In this document: in pieces, positions 55,411-64,000 of the stretch
How positions within the stretch are numbered: the stretch's first letter is position 1
How the letters are laid out: each line of letters starts with the position of its first letter
Assembly: GCA_016702645.1 (NCBI GenBank)
Contig: JADJDP010000010.1
Coordinates: 1 to 64,000 of the forward strand
Source of the DNA: Flavobacteriales bacterium
GTDB lineage: Bacteria; Bacteroidota; Bacteroidia; Flavobacteriales_F; PHOS-HE28
Length of the DNA: 64,000 nucleotides
Direction of reading: 5' to 3'
Position numbers and translations under genes: made by a program
Notes under the pieces: model-generated
What the model saw: only the letters and a program-made list of their open reading frames with translations
Told to the model about the DNA's origin: nothing
Databases searched by the model: none

Positions 55411-57231
55411 ATGAAGAAGACCCTACTCCTTGCAGTATGCATGGCCACAACGCTGGCCAGCGCAGCCCAAACGAACAGAACCTTCCCGGACCGGAAGAGC
55501 CGGTCGGTTCTGCGCCCACACCCCACCCCGATCACCTACGCGAGCGATCGGGCGATCATATGGGAGGACGATCTCTCCAGTGCGGCAACTTGGACCTTCG
55601 GAGATATCGCGGATCCGAACGACGATCACTGGACGATCGGCACCGACGAACCACAGGGGCCGTTCTCGTCGACCTATGGAGCGATCGAATCCACAAGCGC
55701 TGCCAACGGTTTCGCCCTGTTCGATTCCGACTTTCTCTGTGGGGGAAGCCAACAAGCCTGGGTACAAACAGCTGCACCGATCGATCTTTCATCCTACCCC
55801 GGTGCGGTGCTCCAGTTCGAACAGTACTTCACACGCTTTCGTGGCGACTGCTTCGTGGATGTGAGCATCAATGGCACGGATTGGACGGAGTTCGAAGTGA
55901 ACGCCGATGTGGCCGTGAACGCCTCCACGGCGAATCCCGAACTCACACAGATCGATATCTCGTCCGTGGTTGCGAACCAAGCCACCGTGTGGATCCGGTT
56001 CCGATACTTCTCCACGGTCGCGGTCCATGGTGCTGGATCGGGTTGCGACTACGCCTGGATGGTGGACGATGTGGCGGTGATCGAACTACAGCCCTATGAA
56101 CTGGTGATGAACTACGGTGTCATCTCCCACACCGGTGCCGGAGAGGAGTACGGTCGCGTTCCATCGGATCAGCTCAACCCCCAAATGAACTTCGGTGCAG
56201 AAGTGCACAACTTCGGATCCGAGGACCAGACCGGCCTGAGCGTGCTCGTGTTGGTAACGGATGCGGGCAGCACAATCATCTTCGAACAGAGCTTCGGCCT
56301 CGGCGACCTCGCTGCAGGCCAACTCGCGAACTTGGATGAGCTGGTGACCCTCCCGGCAATGGCCGATGGTGTATACGACGTCTCGTTCACCGTCACCTCC
56401 AACGAAACCGGCTTGGAAAGCGACCCCGCGAACAACTCCACCCAACGACAGTTCGCTATTGATGGGGATGTCTACGCGCTCGACGGCATCGACGTGTATG
56501 ATAGCAACGTGCTCACCGGCATGGGTAGCACGAGCTTCGCAGGAGCGGCCGACGGTCTGGAGATCATGACGTACTACGAATTGGCCGCACCGGCAACGGT
56601 TTATGGCGTATCCGCCGAACTCGCCAATGGCACCGAGGTGAACAGCGCGGTCATCGTATCGCTGCACGACACGGCCCAGGTCTTCAACAACAACTTGAAC
56701 ACACCGATAGCGCAAAGCGATGTGATCTCCGTGACAGCAGCCGACCTGGCTGCAGGCCGGGTTCTGGGGTTGTTCCTGCCAGCGGTGGACCTTGCCGCCG
56801 GTGGCTACTACGCCTCGGTTCGCTTGTTGAGCGGGGCGAACGAGTTCGACATTTTCGTTTTGGACGATATCACGGTTCCGCAACCCGGTGGCGGGAGCCT
56901 GATCTATGACCCCAGCGACCAAACGGTTTATGCTAATGGCAATGCCTCGGCCGTGCGCCTCCAGTTGAACCCGACGGTAGGCGTGAACGATCTCGGCTCT
57001 CTTGAGGGAGTGTCCATGTACCCCAACCCAACCAGCGGTTTACTAAGGATCAACTCCCCACACGCTGGACAACATATGGTGGAAGTAAGATCGGCACTTG
57101 GCGAAGTGATCATGTCCACTCGCTTCTCCCAGACCGTGACCATGGACCTTACCGCACTTGCCAAGGGGGTTTATATGGTGCAAGTCAGCCACGGCTCTGG
57201 TTCGTGGGTGCAACGTGTAGCGGTGAACTAG
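55411..57231 (+). CDS. T9SS-secreted protein with lectin-like domain (copy 1)
   Basis: 606 residues. Signal peptide MKKTLLLAVCMATTLASAAQ. Order: a concanavalin/MAM-like beta domain (about 50-225: 'IWEDDLSSAATWTFGD', 'LDLSSYPGAVLQF'-type, 'VWIRFRYFSTV'), a CARDB-like domain opening 'YELVMNYGVISHTGAGEEYGRVP', a further beta domain ('ALDGIDVYDSNVLTGMGSTSF') and a type A T9SS C-terminal domain ('SMYPNPTSGLLRI', 'LTALAKGVYMVQV'). A cell-surface or released protein, possibly adhesive. Paralogue of the next gene, with near-identical architecture and many identical motifs. Confidence 0.85.
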   Translation: MKKTLLLAVCMATTLASAAQTNRTFPDRKSRSVLRPHPTPITYASDRAIIWEDDLSSAATWTFGDIADPNDDHWTIGTDEPQGPFSSTYGAIESTSAANGFALFDSDFLCGGSQQAWVQTAAPIDLSSYPGAVLQFEQYFTRFRGDCFVDVSINGTDWTEFEVNADVAVNASTANPELTQIDISSVVANQATVWIRFRYFSTVAVHGAGSGCDYAWMVDDVAVIELQPYELVMNYGVISHTGAGEEYGRVPSDQLNPQMNFGAEVHNFGSEDQTGLSVLVLVTDAGSTIIFEQSFGLGDLAAGQLANLDELVTLPAMADGVYDVSFTVTSNETGLESDPANNSTQRQFAIDGDVYALDGIDVYDSNVLTGMGSTSFAGAADGLEIMTYYELAAPATVYGVSAELANGTEVNSAVIVSLHDTAQVFNNNLNTPIAQSDVISVTAADLAAGRVLGLFLPAVDLAAGGYYASVRLLSGANEFDIFVLDDITVPQPGGGSLIYDPSDQTVYANGNASAVRLQLNPTVGVNDLGSLEGVSMYPNPTSGLLRINSPHAGQHMVEVRSALGEVIMSTRFSQTVTMDLTALAKGVYMVQVSHGSGSWVQRVAVN

Positions 57232-57254
57232 GAAGCTCGATCCAAAGGTCCCAG

Positions 57255-57287
57255 AGCCCTGTGGTGTGCGAACGCCACGGGGCTTTG
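57255..57287 (+). terminator. Terminator after T9SS cargo copy 1
   Basis: AGCCCTGTGG / CCACGGGGCT stem with one T-G pair and a 10-base loop. The 333-base gap from 57232 to 57564 otherwise holds only the promoter of copy 2; no ORF is convincing. Confidence 0.6.
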
Positions 57288-57515
57288 TGCATTCGGGAAT
57301 TGGTTCGGCAACATCGCACCATCCGGACACATACAAGCGGTGGCCATCCCCCCGGAGACGAGCCAGGAAAACCCCATGGCAAACCCGATCCAACCGTTCC
57401 TTGATCCATACCTACCGGCCGCACGGCCGCGCGACGATCGTGGGATACCATGAACAGTGCATAGCCATTTAGGTCGTTTTGGCCCAAAATGAACCGTTCA
57501 AAGCGCGCTGTAGGT

Positions 57516-57523
57516 TACCTTCG
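57516..57523 (+). promoter_or_regulatory. -7 box of T9SS cargo copy 2
   Basis: TACCTTCG, 41 bases before the ATG at 57565; separate from copy 1, so the copies are independently transcribed. Confidence 0.45.
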
Positions 57524-57564
57524 GACCCCTCTTCAAAAGGAAAAACAACCCTATCCATAACCCG

Positions 57565-59412
57565 ATGAAAAAGACATTACTCGTTGGCGTTTGCCTGGGC
57601 CTCACCGTTGCTGGTGTCGCCCAGTCCGGCCGCAGCCTCCCGGAAAAGCGTGTGGCAGGTCCCACCATCACCCGTCCCGGCGTCCACCATGGCTCGGCCG
57701 ACCGTGTTGTGATCTGGAGCGATGACCTCTCCAGTGCCAGCACTTGGACCCTTGGACAAGACCCCGGCGCGTTCGATCTCGATTGGGAGATCGGTGTCGG
57801 TCTGGAGAACACGGGCAGCTACCCCACCGCTCCCATCGAGAGTACGACCGCTGCGAACGGCTATGCGATGTTGGACTCCGATGGAGCCAACAATACCTCC
57901 GGCACCGAGGAAAGTGCCCACATGACCACCGCAACCTCCATCGACCTTTCGAGCTACTCCAATGTGGTACTTGAATTCGAGAACCACTACCGCAAGTTCC
58001 CACCCGAGGCATGCTATGCCGTGGTGAGCACGGATGGAACGTTCCCATTGTTGAGCAGCAGCACGGACATTTCCGGCATGCCGAACGTGTTCCGTCTGTT
58101 CGCCAACTTGGCGACCAACGAGTCCACCACGAACCCGGAAACCGTGAGCTTGGACATTTCGTCCATCGCTGGCGGCCAATCGACGGTTTGGATCCGTTTC
58201 CATTGGACGGGTGCCTACGGCTATAGCTGGTTCCTGGACGATGTGTCCCTGATCGAGCAGCAGCCCTACGATCTCGTGATGAACTATGGCGTGATCTCCC
58301 ACACCGGCAACGGTGATGAGTACGGTCGTGTTCCTGTCGCTCAGTTGAACCCTGACATGAACTTCGGCGCAGAGATCCTCAACTTCGGATCGCTCGCCCA
58401 AACCGGACTGCAAGTGCAAGTGCTGGTAACCGATGCCGCTAGTGCAACGGTGATCGACCAGACTTTCACACTGGGCGATCTCGCTTCGGGCGCAACCGTG
58501 AGCTTGGACGAGATGGTGACCCTGCCTGCGATCGGTGTAGGTATTTACGATGTTCGCTTCGAGGTCACGTCGAACGAAGGCGGTTCCGAGGTCATTTTGG
58601 ACAATAACGTTGTGAACCGCCAGTTCGGCGTGGACAACGACCGCTACGCACTGGACGGTATCGGTGTGTATGATGACAACGCCCTACTTGGTATCGGCTC
58701 CGAGAGCTTCACCGGTGCAGAAGATGGTCTTGAGGTGATGACCTACTACGAATTCGCAGCGAACGCCACGGTACACGGTGTTGAGGCCATCCTCGCCAAC
58801 GGCACCTTGGTGGGCAGTGCGGTGATCGTATCCCTTTACGACACCACCACGGTGTTGAACACCCCTGCTTCGGCTGCTTCCCTCTCGAACCCGATCGCAC
58901 AAAGCGACGTGATCGAGATCACACAGGCTGATCTCGACGCCGGTCGCGTGGTGGGTCTTTTCATTGCCCCTGCGAACATCGCTCCCGGTGGCTATTACTG
59001 CACCGTGCGACTGCTCAGCCAAGGAAACCTCTACCCCATCACCATCCTGGATGACAACACCGTTCCGCAGCCCGGCAACGATGGCCTGATCTTCATCCCG
59101 AACGACAACGTCTTCGGCAACGGCAATGCGCCTGCTGTGCGCGCGGTGCTCAACCCCTCGGTCGGCATCAGCGAAGCCGCTCTGGAAGGTGTGGGTCTGT
59201 TCCCGAACCCCACCACGGGTGTGCTGCGCTTGAGCACGTCCTACACGGGTTCGCACACGATCGAAGTGATGGACCTCCTCGGTGCGCGCGTTATGAGCGA
59301 GCGGATCAATGGTAATGGCACCATCGACCTCACCGGTATGGCCAAAGGCCTCTACCTCGTGCGTGTCAGCAATGACAAAGGGTCCTTGGTGCAGCGCGTA
59401 GCGCTGGACTAA
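57565..59412 (+). CDS. T9SS-secreted protein with lectin-like domain (copy 2)
   Basis: 615 residues: signal peptide MKKTLLVGVCLGLTVAGVAQ, MAM-like domain, 'YDLVMNYGVISHTGNGDEYGRVP' CARDB-like domain, third beta domain and T9SS sorting domain ('LFPNPTTGVLRLS', 'LTGMAKGLYLVRV'). It lines up with copy 1 over the whole length, with most divergence in the first ~200 residues, where the binding surface would be. Codon use matches the neighbours, so duplication was local. Ends in a strong terminator. Role not known. Confidence 0.87.
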   Translation: MKKTLLVGVCLGLTVAGVAQSGRSLPEKRVAGPTITRPGVHHGSADRVVIWSDDLSSASTWTLGQDPGAFDLDWEIGVGLENTGSYPTAPIESTTAANGYAMLDSDGANNTSGTEESAHMTTATSIDLSSYSNVVLEFENHYRKFPPEACYAVVSTDGTFPLLSSSTDISGMPNVFRLFANLATNESTTNPETVSLDISSIAGGQSTVWIRFHWTGAYGYSWFLDDVSLIEQQPYDLVMNYGVISHTGNGDEYGRVPVAQLNPDMNFGAEILNFGSLAQTGLQVQVLVTDAASATVIDQTFTLGDLASGATVSLDEMVTLPAIGVGIYDVRFEVTSNEGGSEVILDNNVVNRQFGVDNDRYALDGIGVYDDNALLGIGSESFTGAEDGLEVMTYYEFAANATVHGVEAILANGTLVGSAVIVSLYDTTTVLNTPASAASLSNPIAQSDVIEITQADLDAGRVVGLFIAPANIAPGGYYCTVRLLSQGNLYPITILDDNTVPQPGNDGLIFIPNDNVFGNGNAPAVRAVLNPSVGISEAALEGVGLFPNPTTGVLRLSTSYTGSHTIEVMDLLGARVMSERINGNGTIDLTGMAKGLYLVRVSNDKGSLVQRVALD

Positions 59413-59433
59413 GAGGTCAGCGTATCTCCTTTG

Positions 59434-59470
59434 GAAGCCCCGCAGCGATCGCTGCGGGGCTTCTTCTTTT
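59434..59470 (+). terminator. Terminator after T9SS cargo copy 2
   Basis: Perfect 13-base stem (GAAGCCCCGCAGC / GCTGCGGGGCTTC), GATC loop, then TTCTTTT. Confidence 0.9.
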
Positions 59471-59480
59471 CCCTCCCCGC

Positions 59481-59488
59481 TACCTTGG
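59481..59488 (+). promoter_or_regulatory. -7-like box 4 bases before the SDR start
   Basis: TACCTTGG, 7/8, followed by 4 bases and the ATG at 59493: predicted leaderless. Confidence 0.4.
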
Positions 59489-59492
59489 TCGC

Positions 59493-60218
59493 ATGTTCAA
59501 GTGGGACCTGAAAGGAAAGCGTGCGCTCATCACGGGCGGTACGCGGGGTATCGGTGCAGCGGCCGTGGAGGAATTCCACGAACTGGGCGCTGAGGTGGTG
59601 TACACGGCCCGTCATAGCGATGGCGATCCGCGCTGCATCACAGCGGATATCACCATAGCAACGGACCGCCTTCGCTTGCTTGACGCGGTCCGCGAGCGTT
59701 GGGGAGCCTTGGACATCCTTGTGAACAACGCGGGGACCAACGTGCGCAAGCCGTGGGTGCAACTGAGCACCGCTGAGGAACTCACCGTGATGGTGACCAA
59801 TTTGTCCGGCCCCGGTGAATTGCTTCGGGCCATGCATCCATTGCTCATCAAGGGTGCTTCTCCTGCAGTGGTGAACGTGGCAAGCGTTGCTGCCGTGGTG
59901 GATGTGGGGAGCGGTGCAGCCTATGCCACAAGCAAAGCGGGGCTTCTTCAACTCACGCGCAGCCTGGCCGTGGAATGGGCACACGACGGCATCCGCGTGA
60001 ACGCTGTGGCACCATGGTACATCCGCACGCCACTCACGGAGCCCGTGCTGTCCCAGCCCGACCGCTTGGCCAAGATCCTCCAACGTACACCCATGGAACG
60101 GGTGGGCGAGCCCCGCGAGATCGCAGCCGCGATCGCGTTCTTGTGCATGGACAAGGCGTCGTTCATCACCGGCCAGTGCATCGTTGCTGACGGAGGCTTC
60201 CTTGCCAAGGGCATTTAA
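59493..60218 (+). CDS. Short-chain dehydrogenase/reductase
   Basis: 241 residues, classical SDR. Cofactor motif 'TGGTRGIG' (residues 15-22), 'NNAGTN', catalytic Ser in 'NVASVAAV', 'YATSK' with Tyr and Lys, 'FITGQCIVADGG' at the end. A basic residue in the glycine motif and Arg after the second strand ('TARHSDG') suggest NADP. Tropinone-reductase-like and 3-oxoacyl reductase-like members look the same; substrate unknown. No coupling to neighbours. Confidence 0.88.
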   Translation: MFKWDLKGKRALITGGTRGIGAAAVEEFHELGAEVVYTARHSDGDPRCITADITIATDRLRLLDAVRERWGALDILVNNAGTNVRKPWVQLSTAEELTVMVTNLSGPGELLRAMHPLLIKGASPAVVNVASVAAVVDVGSGAAYATSKAGLLQLTRSLAVEWAHDGIRVNAVAPWYIRTPLTEPVLSQPDRLAKILQRTPMERVGEPREIAAAIAFLCMDKASFITGQCIVADGGFLAKGI

Positions 60219-60222
60219 CGAA

Positions 60223-60248
60223 GAAGGCCCTCATTGCTGAGGGCCTTC
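60223..60248. terminator. Terminator between SDR and DUF2911 genes
   Basis: GAAGGCCCTCA / TGAGGGCCTTC, perfect 11-base stem with TTGC loop, between convergent genes. Confidence 0.8.
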
Positions 60249-60270
60249 CGATGCGATCGTACGTTGCGGT

Positions 60271-61110
60271 TCACTTGCCCGTCTTCATCCACTCCTCGAT
60301 CTTCTCCTTGTTCATCTTCACATAAGCCTCGGCCTTCGCCTCCTGTGCCAGCTTCATGCTTTCCTCGGCAGCAGCGATGGCCTCCTTGGTCTTGCCGTTC
60401 GCAGCAAGTGCTCGCGCATAGGTGTGCGTGTTCCAATACTTGCGCTCCATGCTCACGCTCTTACCGGCCCATGTGAGCGCATCTTGAAGCTGGATATTGC
60501 GGTCCAAGCAAAAGCGCGCACTTCCGTGGTAAGCTCCGAAAGTGGCCTTCGGATCGGCGAGTGCCTTCTTGATGTTCGCGAGCGCCGGCTCCGTGGCGTC
60601 CGCGTAGAGGTCAACTCCAACGAGCATGTTCTCCCAACTGAGTTCCATACGTGCGTGGTCGTCCTTCACCGCATCGAACCCGATGGTGAAGGTCTCAACG
60701 GCTTCCGTCTTGCCCCGGCTCACTTTCACACGGAGTGCGTCCATCTCGTCCTTGCGGTCCTCTTCACCCCAAAGAGCGGTGTCCTTGTTGAAGATGAACA
60801 CCCAGGTGTCCTCGCTCGGGATGGTGAACAGCGAATAAATGCCGGCCGGAAGATCCTGGCCCTCCACCTTGATCGGTCCGCTGGTCTCGAACATCGTACA
60901 GCGGTTGGCACCTGTGCGCCAAACCTTGCCGTATGGCACCAGATCACCGAAGATCTTCCGGCCCTTGGCACTTGGGCGCGAGTATTCCACGGTCACCTTG
61001 GTAAGTCCGACGATCTGTTCCACCTTGCCAGCAGGGCTGGGTTGAGGGAGGTCCTGGGCCGTTGCGAAAAGCGGAGCGGCCAGGAGCGAAACGAAGAGCA
61101 ATTGCTTCAT
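60271..61110 (-). CDS. DUF2911 domain protein
   Basis: 279 residues. Signal peptide (QLLFVSLLAAPLFATAQ), then the DUF2911 core ('VTVEYSRPSAKGRKIFGDLVPYGKVWRTGAN', as two adjoining motifs; 'DLPAGIYSLFTIPSEDTWVFIFN'), followed by a helical, TPR-like C-terminal part ('LDRNIQLQDALTWAGKSV', 'ARALAANGKTKEAIAAAEESMKLAQEAKAEAY'). Paralogue of the gene at 49799, without its longer repeats. Own -7 box 39 bases upstream, so separate from clpX. Confidence 0.87.
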   Translation of the reverse strand: MKQLLFVSLLAAPLFATAQDLPQPSPAGKVEQIVGLTKVTVEYSRPSAKGRKIFGDLVPYGKVWRTGANRCTMFETSGPIKVEGQDLPAGIYSLFTIPSEDTWVFIFNKDTALWGEEDRKDEMDALRVKVSRGKTEAVETFTIGFDAVKDDHARMELSWENMLVGVDLYADATEPALANIKKALADPKATFGAYHGSARFCLDRNIQLQDALTWAGKSVSMERKYWNTHTYARALAANGKTKEAIAAAEESMKLAQEAKAEAYVKMNKEKIEEWMKTGK

Positions 61111-61149
61111 GGATCAACCTCCCCAAGGAATGGCCTTGGAAAAGGATGA

Positions 61150-61157
61150 CGAAAGTA
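61150..61157 (-). promoter_or_regulatory. -7 box of the DUF2911 gene
   Basis: Minus strand TACTTTCG, between the clpX stop and the ATG at 61110. Confidence 0.45.
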
Positions 61158-61170
61158 GGAAGCAATAGGC

Positions 61171-62410
61171 CTAGGCCACCTTCAAGTTGCTCAGTCGCGA
61201 GCGGTCGAACTTCTCGCGGGCATAACTGAGCGTAACGCGCAGTTCGGCAGGGCGGTCCGGGGATCCGGGCATCTCGTACATGGCATCGGTCATGATCGCC
61301 TCGCAGATGCTTCGAAGGCCGCGGGCACCCAGGCGGTATTCCATCGCCCGCTCCACGATGAAGTCGAGCACCTTCTTGTCGAAGGTGAGCTTCACTTTGT
61401 CCATGTCGAACAGCTTCACGTACTGCTTGATCAGCGCGTTCTTCGGCTCGGTGAGGATCCGGCGCAGGCTCTCGCGGTCCAGAGGGTCCAGGTAGGTGAG
61501 CACCGGGAAGCGGCCGATCGAGTTCAGGTATGAGACCGAAGCTCCGTAGGTCCGCCGGGCTCACATACTGGAGCAGGTTATCATCATCGATCCGGCCATC
61601 CTTGCTCGCACTGTAACCGACCGCGCTGCTCTTCACGCGGCGTGCGATGATCTTCTGGATACCGTCGAAAGCTCCGCCGCAGACGAAGAGGATGTTCTTG
61701 GTCTCCACCTGGATGAGCTTCTGCTCCGGGTGCTTGCGGCCGCCTTGCGGAGGCACGCTCACGGTGCTGCCCTCCAACAACTTCAACAAGGCCTGTTGCA
61801 CGCCTTCTCCGCTCACATCGCGGGTGATGCTGGGCGTATCGCTCTTGCGACTGATCTTGTCGATCTCGTCGATGAAGACGATGCCCCTTTCGGCCTTGCT
61901 CACATCGTAGTCCGCAGCTTGCAGCAGGCGGCTGAGAATGCTCTCCACATCCTCTCCCACGTAACCAGCCTCGGTCAGCACCGTCGCATCGGCAATGGCG
62001 AAGGGAACATTGAGCATCCGCGCGATCGTCTTGGCAAGCAGTGTCTTGCCACTGCCCGTTTCGCCCACGAGGATGATATTGCTCTTCTCGATCTCCACAT
62101 CATCCACCGATGTGACCGGCTTCTGGAGCAGGCGCTTGTAATGGTTGTACACGGCCACGCTCAGCACCTTCTTGGCGTCATCCTGCCCGATCACGTACTC
62201 GTCAAGGAACCGCTTGATGTCCGATGGACGCTGGAGGATGAGGCTGCCCTCCATCTCCGTACGTGAGCGTTGGCTGAGCTCCTCGCTGATGATGTTCTGC
62301 GCCTGCGTGATGCAGCTATCACAGATGTGTCCCGTGATACCGGCGATCAGGACATTGGTGTCCTGCTTGTCGCGGCCGCAGAACGAGCACTTGATCTCTT
62401 TCTTGTCCAT
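61171..62410 (-). CDS. clpX: ATP-dependent unfoldase ClpX, frame broken by a 1-base insertion
   Basis: AAA+ unfoldase that feeds ClpP. About 412 residues after repair. N-terminal zinc-binding domain ('CSFCGRDKQ ... CDSCI'), Walker A 'LVGETGSGKTLLAKT', Walker B 'GIVFIDEIDKISRKSD', 'RDVSGEGVQQALLKLLEGS', then the break: an extra base at about 61519; removing it gives 'FGLIPELIGRFPVLTYLDPLDRESL'. The C-terminus has 'YRLGARGLRSICEAIM' (sensor-2 Arg). ATG at 62410 is the real start; a TTG four codons before is not needed. Follows clpP and tig, the usual order. Confidence 0.93.
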
Positions 62411-62463
62411 GGGGGAAGCCAAAGGACCGGCATACGCCGGAAAGGCCCCGCAAGATACACCAA

Positions 62464-62486
62464 GGCCCGGAGGGGTCCTCCGGGCC
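62464..62486. repeat. Hairpin between clpP and clpX
   Basis: Perfect 10-base stem GGCCCGGAGG / CCTCCGGGCC with a GGT loop, in the 102-base gap; no T-run on the minus strand, so likely an RNA processing or partial-termination site rather than a full terminator. Confidence 0.5.
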
Positions 62487-62512
62487 TCGGGCCGATCCTG
62501 CGGAAGGTGGGC

Positions 62513-63178
62513 TTATTTGTGGCGCACCAACAATTCGTCGATCATGCCGTAAGCCTTGGCTTCCTCGGCGATCATCCAATAGTCCCGGTCACCGTCCTTT
62601 TCCACCTTTTCGAAGGGCTGGCCGCTATGGCTGCTGATGATCTCGTACAACTCCTTCTTGAGCTTCTGGATCTCCCGTACGGTGATCTCCATATCCGTGG
62701 CCTGCCCTTCAGCACCGCCCATGGGCTGGTGGATCATGACACGACTGTGCTTCAAGGCACTACGCTTGCCTTTGGCACCGGCACAAAGCAGCACGGCTCC
62801 CATACTGGCCGCCATACCGGTACAGATCGTGGCCACATCACAGTTGATGTACTGCATGGTGTCGTAGATGCCCAGACCGGCGTATACACCCCCACCGGGG
62901 CTGTTCAGGTAGATCTGAATGTCCTTCTTGGCATCCACGCTCTCCAGGAACAGCAGCTGTGCCTGGATGATGTTGGCCACCTGGTCGTTGATGCCCGTGC
63001 CAAGGAAGATGATGCGATCCATCATCAAGCGGCTGAACACGTCCATCTGGGCCACGTTCAACTGACGTTCCTCGATGATGTAGGGGGTCATCGAAGAAGT
63101 GATGTATCCATTGAGCGCGGTGCTGCTGATCCCGCGATGCTTCACGGCGTACTTGAGGAAATCGTCTTTGGGGAACAT
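62513..63178 (-). CDS. clpP: ATP-dependent Clp protease proteolytic subunit
   Basis: Serine protease forming a 14-mer with ClpX. 221 residues from the ATG at 63178; a GTG at 63199 could add 7. Catalytic triad: Ser125 in 'GMAASMGAVL', His150 in 'VMIHQP', Asp199 near the end, with the same spacing as in E. coli (25 and 74). Oligomer motif 'LNSPGGGVYAGLGIYD'. The leader before 'DFLKYAVKHRGIS' is longer than in E. coli, as in other members of the phylum. Between tig and clpX in one transcription direction. Confidence 0.96.
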   Translation of the reverse strand: MFPKDDFLKYAVKHRGISSTALNGYITSSMTPYIIEERQLNVAQMDVFSRLMMDRIIFLGTGINDQVANIIQAQLLFLESVDAKKDIQIYLNSPGGGVYAGLGIYDTMQYINCDVATICTGMAASMGAVLLCAGAKGKRSALKHSRVMIHQPMGGAEGQATDMEITVREIQKLKKELYEIISSHSGQPFEKVEKDGDRDYWMIAEEAKAYGMIDELLVRHK

Positions 63179-63226
63179 TCCGATACGTGTTTGGGTCACT
63201 AAGTACGAAAGCGGATCCGTACGGAC

Positions 63227-64000
63227 CTACGCCGTACGCGCCAAGGTTATGAACTCTTCGAAACTCACCTTCTTCTCCTTCGGGTCCAGCAGGGTCTTGA
63301 AGTGCACGGTGAGCTTCTGCTGCACGATGCTGTCGCGCATCCGCGAAAGTTGCTCCCGATCGCCCAACAAGCGGCCGGCCATCTGTTGGAGTTTTTCCCC
63401 CTCGGGTGCCGGCATGCCGTATTGCGCGAACTGGTCCTCGATGTAGCGTTTGGCGAACGCGTCGATCTCCTCGCCCTTGGCCTCCAATCCGTATTTCTCG
63501 ATCACACGGTCCTCCACCAACTGTCGCTTCAATCCTTCGGCGTAGCTGGTGTAGTTCTCCTCCACTTGTTCAGCGCTCACCGGTTCCTTGCTCGTCTCCT
63601 GGATCCAGCGCTTCAGGAAGTTGTCGGGCAAACCGAAGCTGGCTCTTTCATTGAGCCCCTTCATCACCGATCGCTTGAAGATGCGGTCGCTATCGCGGAG
63701 AAAGCTCCGTTCCAGACCTTCCTTCACTTTCGCGCGGAAGCCAGCCTCGTCGCTCACGGCATCCTTGCCATACACGCGATCGAAGAGCTCAGGACCCAAT
63801 TCCACCGGGGTCATCCGCTTGATCTCCACGATGCGGAAGATGAAATTCCCCTGAATGTGGTGGATGCGATCATGGTCCACACCAAGCATTCGTGCAAGGT
63901 CCTCGTGATCGCGGCTCACTTTGTGGGGATCCACCACCACTTCCTCTCCCACCGTCTTTCCGGTGAGGAGGCTACGCGTGGCTTGATCCTCCAGGTACTC
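63227..64000 (-). CDS. tig: Trigger factor, 3' part (gene continues beyond the window)
   Basis: Ribosome-bound peptidyl-prolyl isomerase and chaperone. The last 257 residues are visible; the frame stays open to the window edge. It starts inside the PPIase-like region ('FRIVEIKRMTPVELGPELFDRVYG') and contains the long helical C-terminal chaperone arms ('FLRDSDRIFKRSVMKGL', 'LPDNFLKRWIQETSK'), ending 'VSFEEFITLARTA'. 48 bases separate it from the clpP ATG, and this order (tig-clpP-clpX) is typical. Confidence 0.93.
   Translation of the reverse strand, partial: EYLEDQATRSLLTGKTVGEEVVVDPHKVSRDHEDLARMLGVDHDRIHHIQGNFIFRIVEIKRMTPVELGPELFDRVYGKDAVSDEAGFRAKVKEGLERSFLRDSDRIFKRSVMKGLNERASFGLPDNFLKRWIQETSKEPVSAEQVEENYTSYAEGLKRQLVEDRVIEKYGLEAKGEEIDAFAKRYIEDQFAQYGMPAPEGEKLQQMAGRLLGDREQLSRMRDSIVQQKLTVHFKTLLDPKEKKVSFEEFITLARTA

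Overview
The window is a dense, GC-rich (near 60% by eye) stretch of chromosome from a member of the Bacteroidota, most likely a Flavobacteriales-like lineage. Evidence: three secreted proteins with type IX secretion (T9SS) C-terminal sorting domains, several protein families found mainly in this phylum (DUF4290, DUF6089, a TPR lipoprotein, DUF2911, a two-CXXCXGXG DnaJ), MurA with Asp in place of the catalytic Cys, and promoters of the Bacteroidota -7 type (TAnnTTTG and close variants) with no Shine-Dalgarno pattern. I see no prophage, insertion sequence, CRISPR array, defence island or rRNA operon. This is core chromosome with scattered accessory genes.

Layout. 1-7.7 kb: partial membrane protein, hypothetical exported protein, glycosyltransferase (-), DUF4290, murA, a TlpA-like thioredoxin, and an M43 metalloprotease with T9SS signal. 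7.9-14.5 kb: grpE-dnaJ, a membrane protein, a DUF2167 protein overlapping adenine deaminase, a lipoprotein, and a convergent GluQ-like synthetase. 14.6-21.4 kb: membrane pyrophosphatase with an OmpA-like tail, deoxynucleoside kinase (-), an exported protein overlapping a GH3-family gene (-), and DUF2797. 21.5-28.7 kb: damaged sppA (-), folK, a second deoxynucleoside kinase, TPR lipoprotein, small membrane protein, DUF6089 barrel (-), SpoU-type methyltransferase (-). 28.7-35.6 kb: mutS, a YfhO-like giant membrane protein, tRNA-Gly, tRNA-Leu (-), pdhB (-). 35.7-42.3 kb: etfBA, a bifunctional-nuclease-like protein, then a transporter operon (NSS symporter, 45-aa small subunit, UPF0104 protein, NupC-type nucleoside transporter). 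42.4-50.9 kb: exported protein, ClC antiporter, thyA-folA, a truncated exported protein, a LytS/LytTR two-component pair, DUF2911-TPR. 51-60.2 kb: PIG-L deacetylase plus SSS symporter, two tandem T9SS-secreted paralogues, an SDR. 60.3-64 kb, all (-): DUF2911, clpX, clpP, tig.

How the genes fit together. Folate and thymidylate synthesis (folK, thyA, folA) and deoxynucleoside salvage (two dNKs, NupC, adenine deaminase) recur. Protein quality control is well represented (grpE, dnaJ, tig-clpP-clpX, sppA). Energy genes are pdhB, etfBA and a proton/sodium pyrophosphatase.

Quality warning. Eight conserved genes carry single-base frame breaks (ten sites), including the normally essential clpX and grpE. 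One gene has an internal deletion, one an in-frame TAG, and one lacks its 5' end. The number of breaks and their occurrence in housekeeping genes point to uncorrected base-calling errors in a long-read assembly, not decay. I annotate these genes across their whole span and give the break point.
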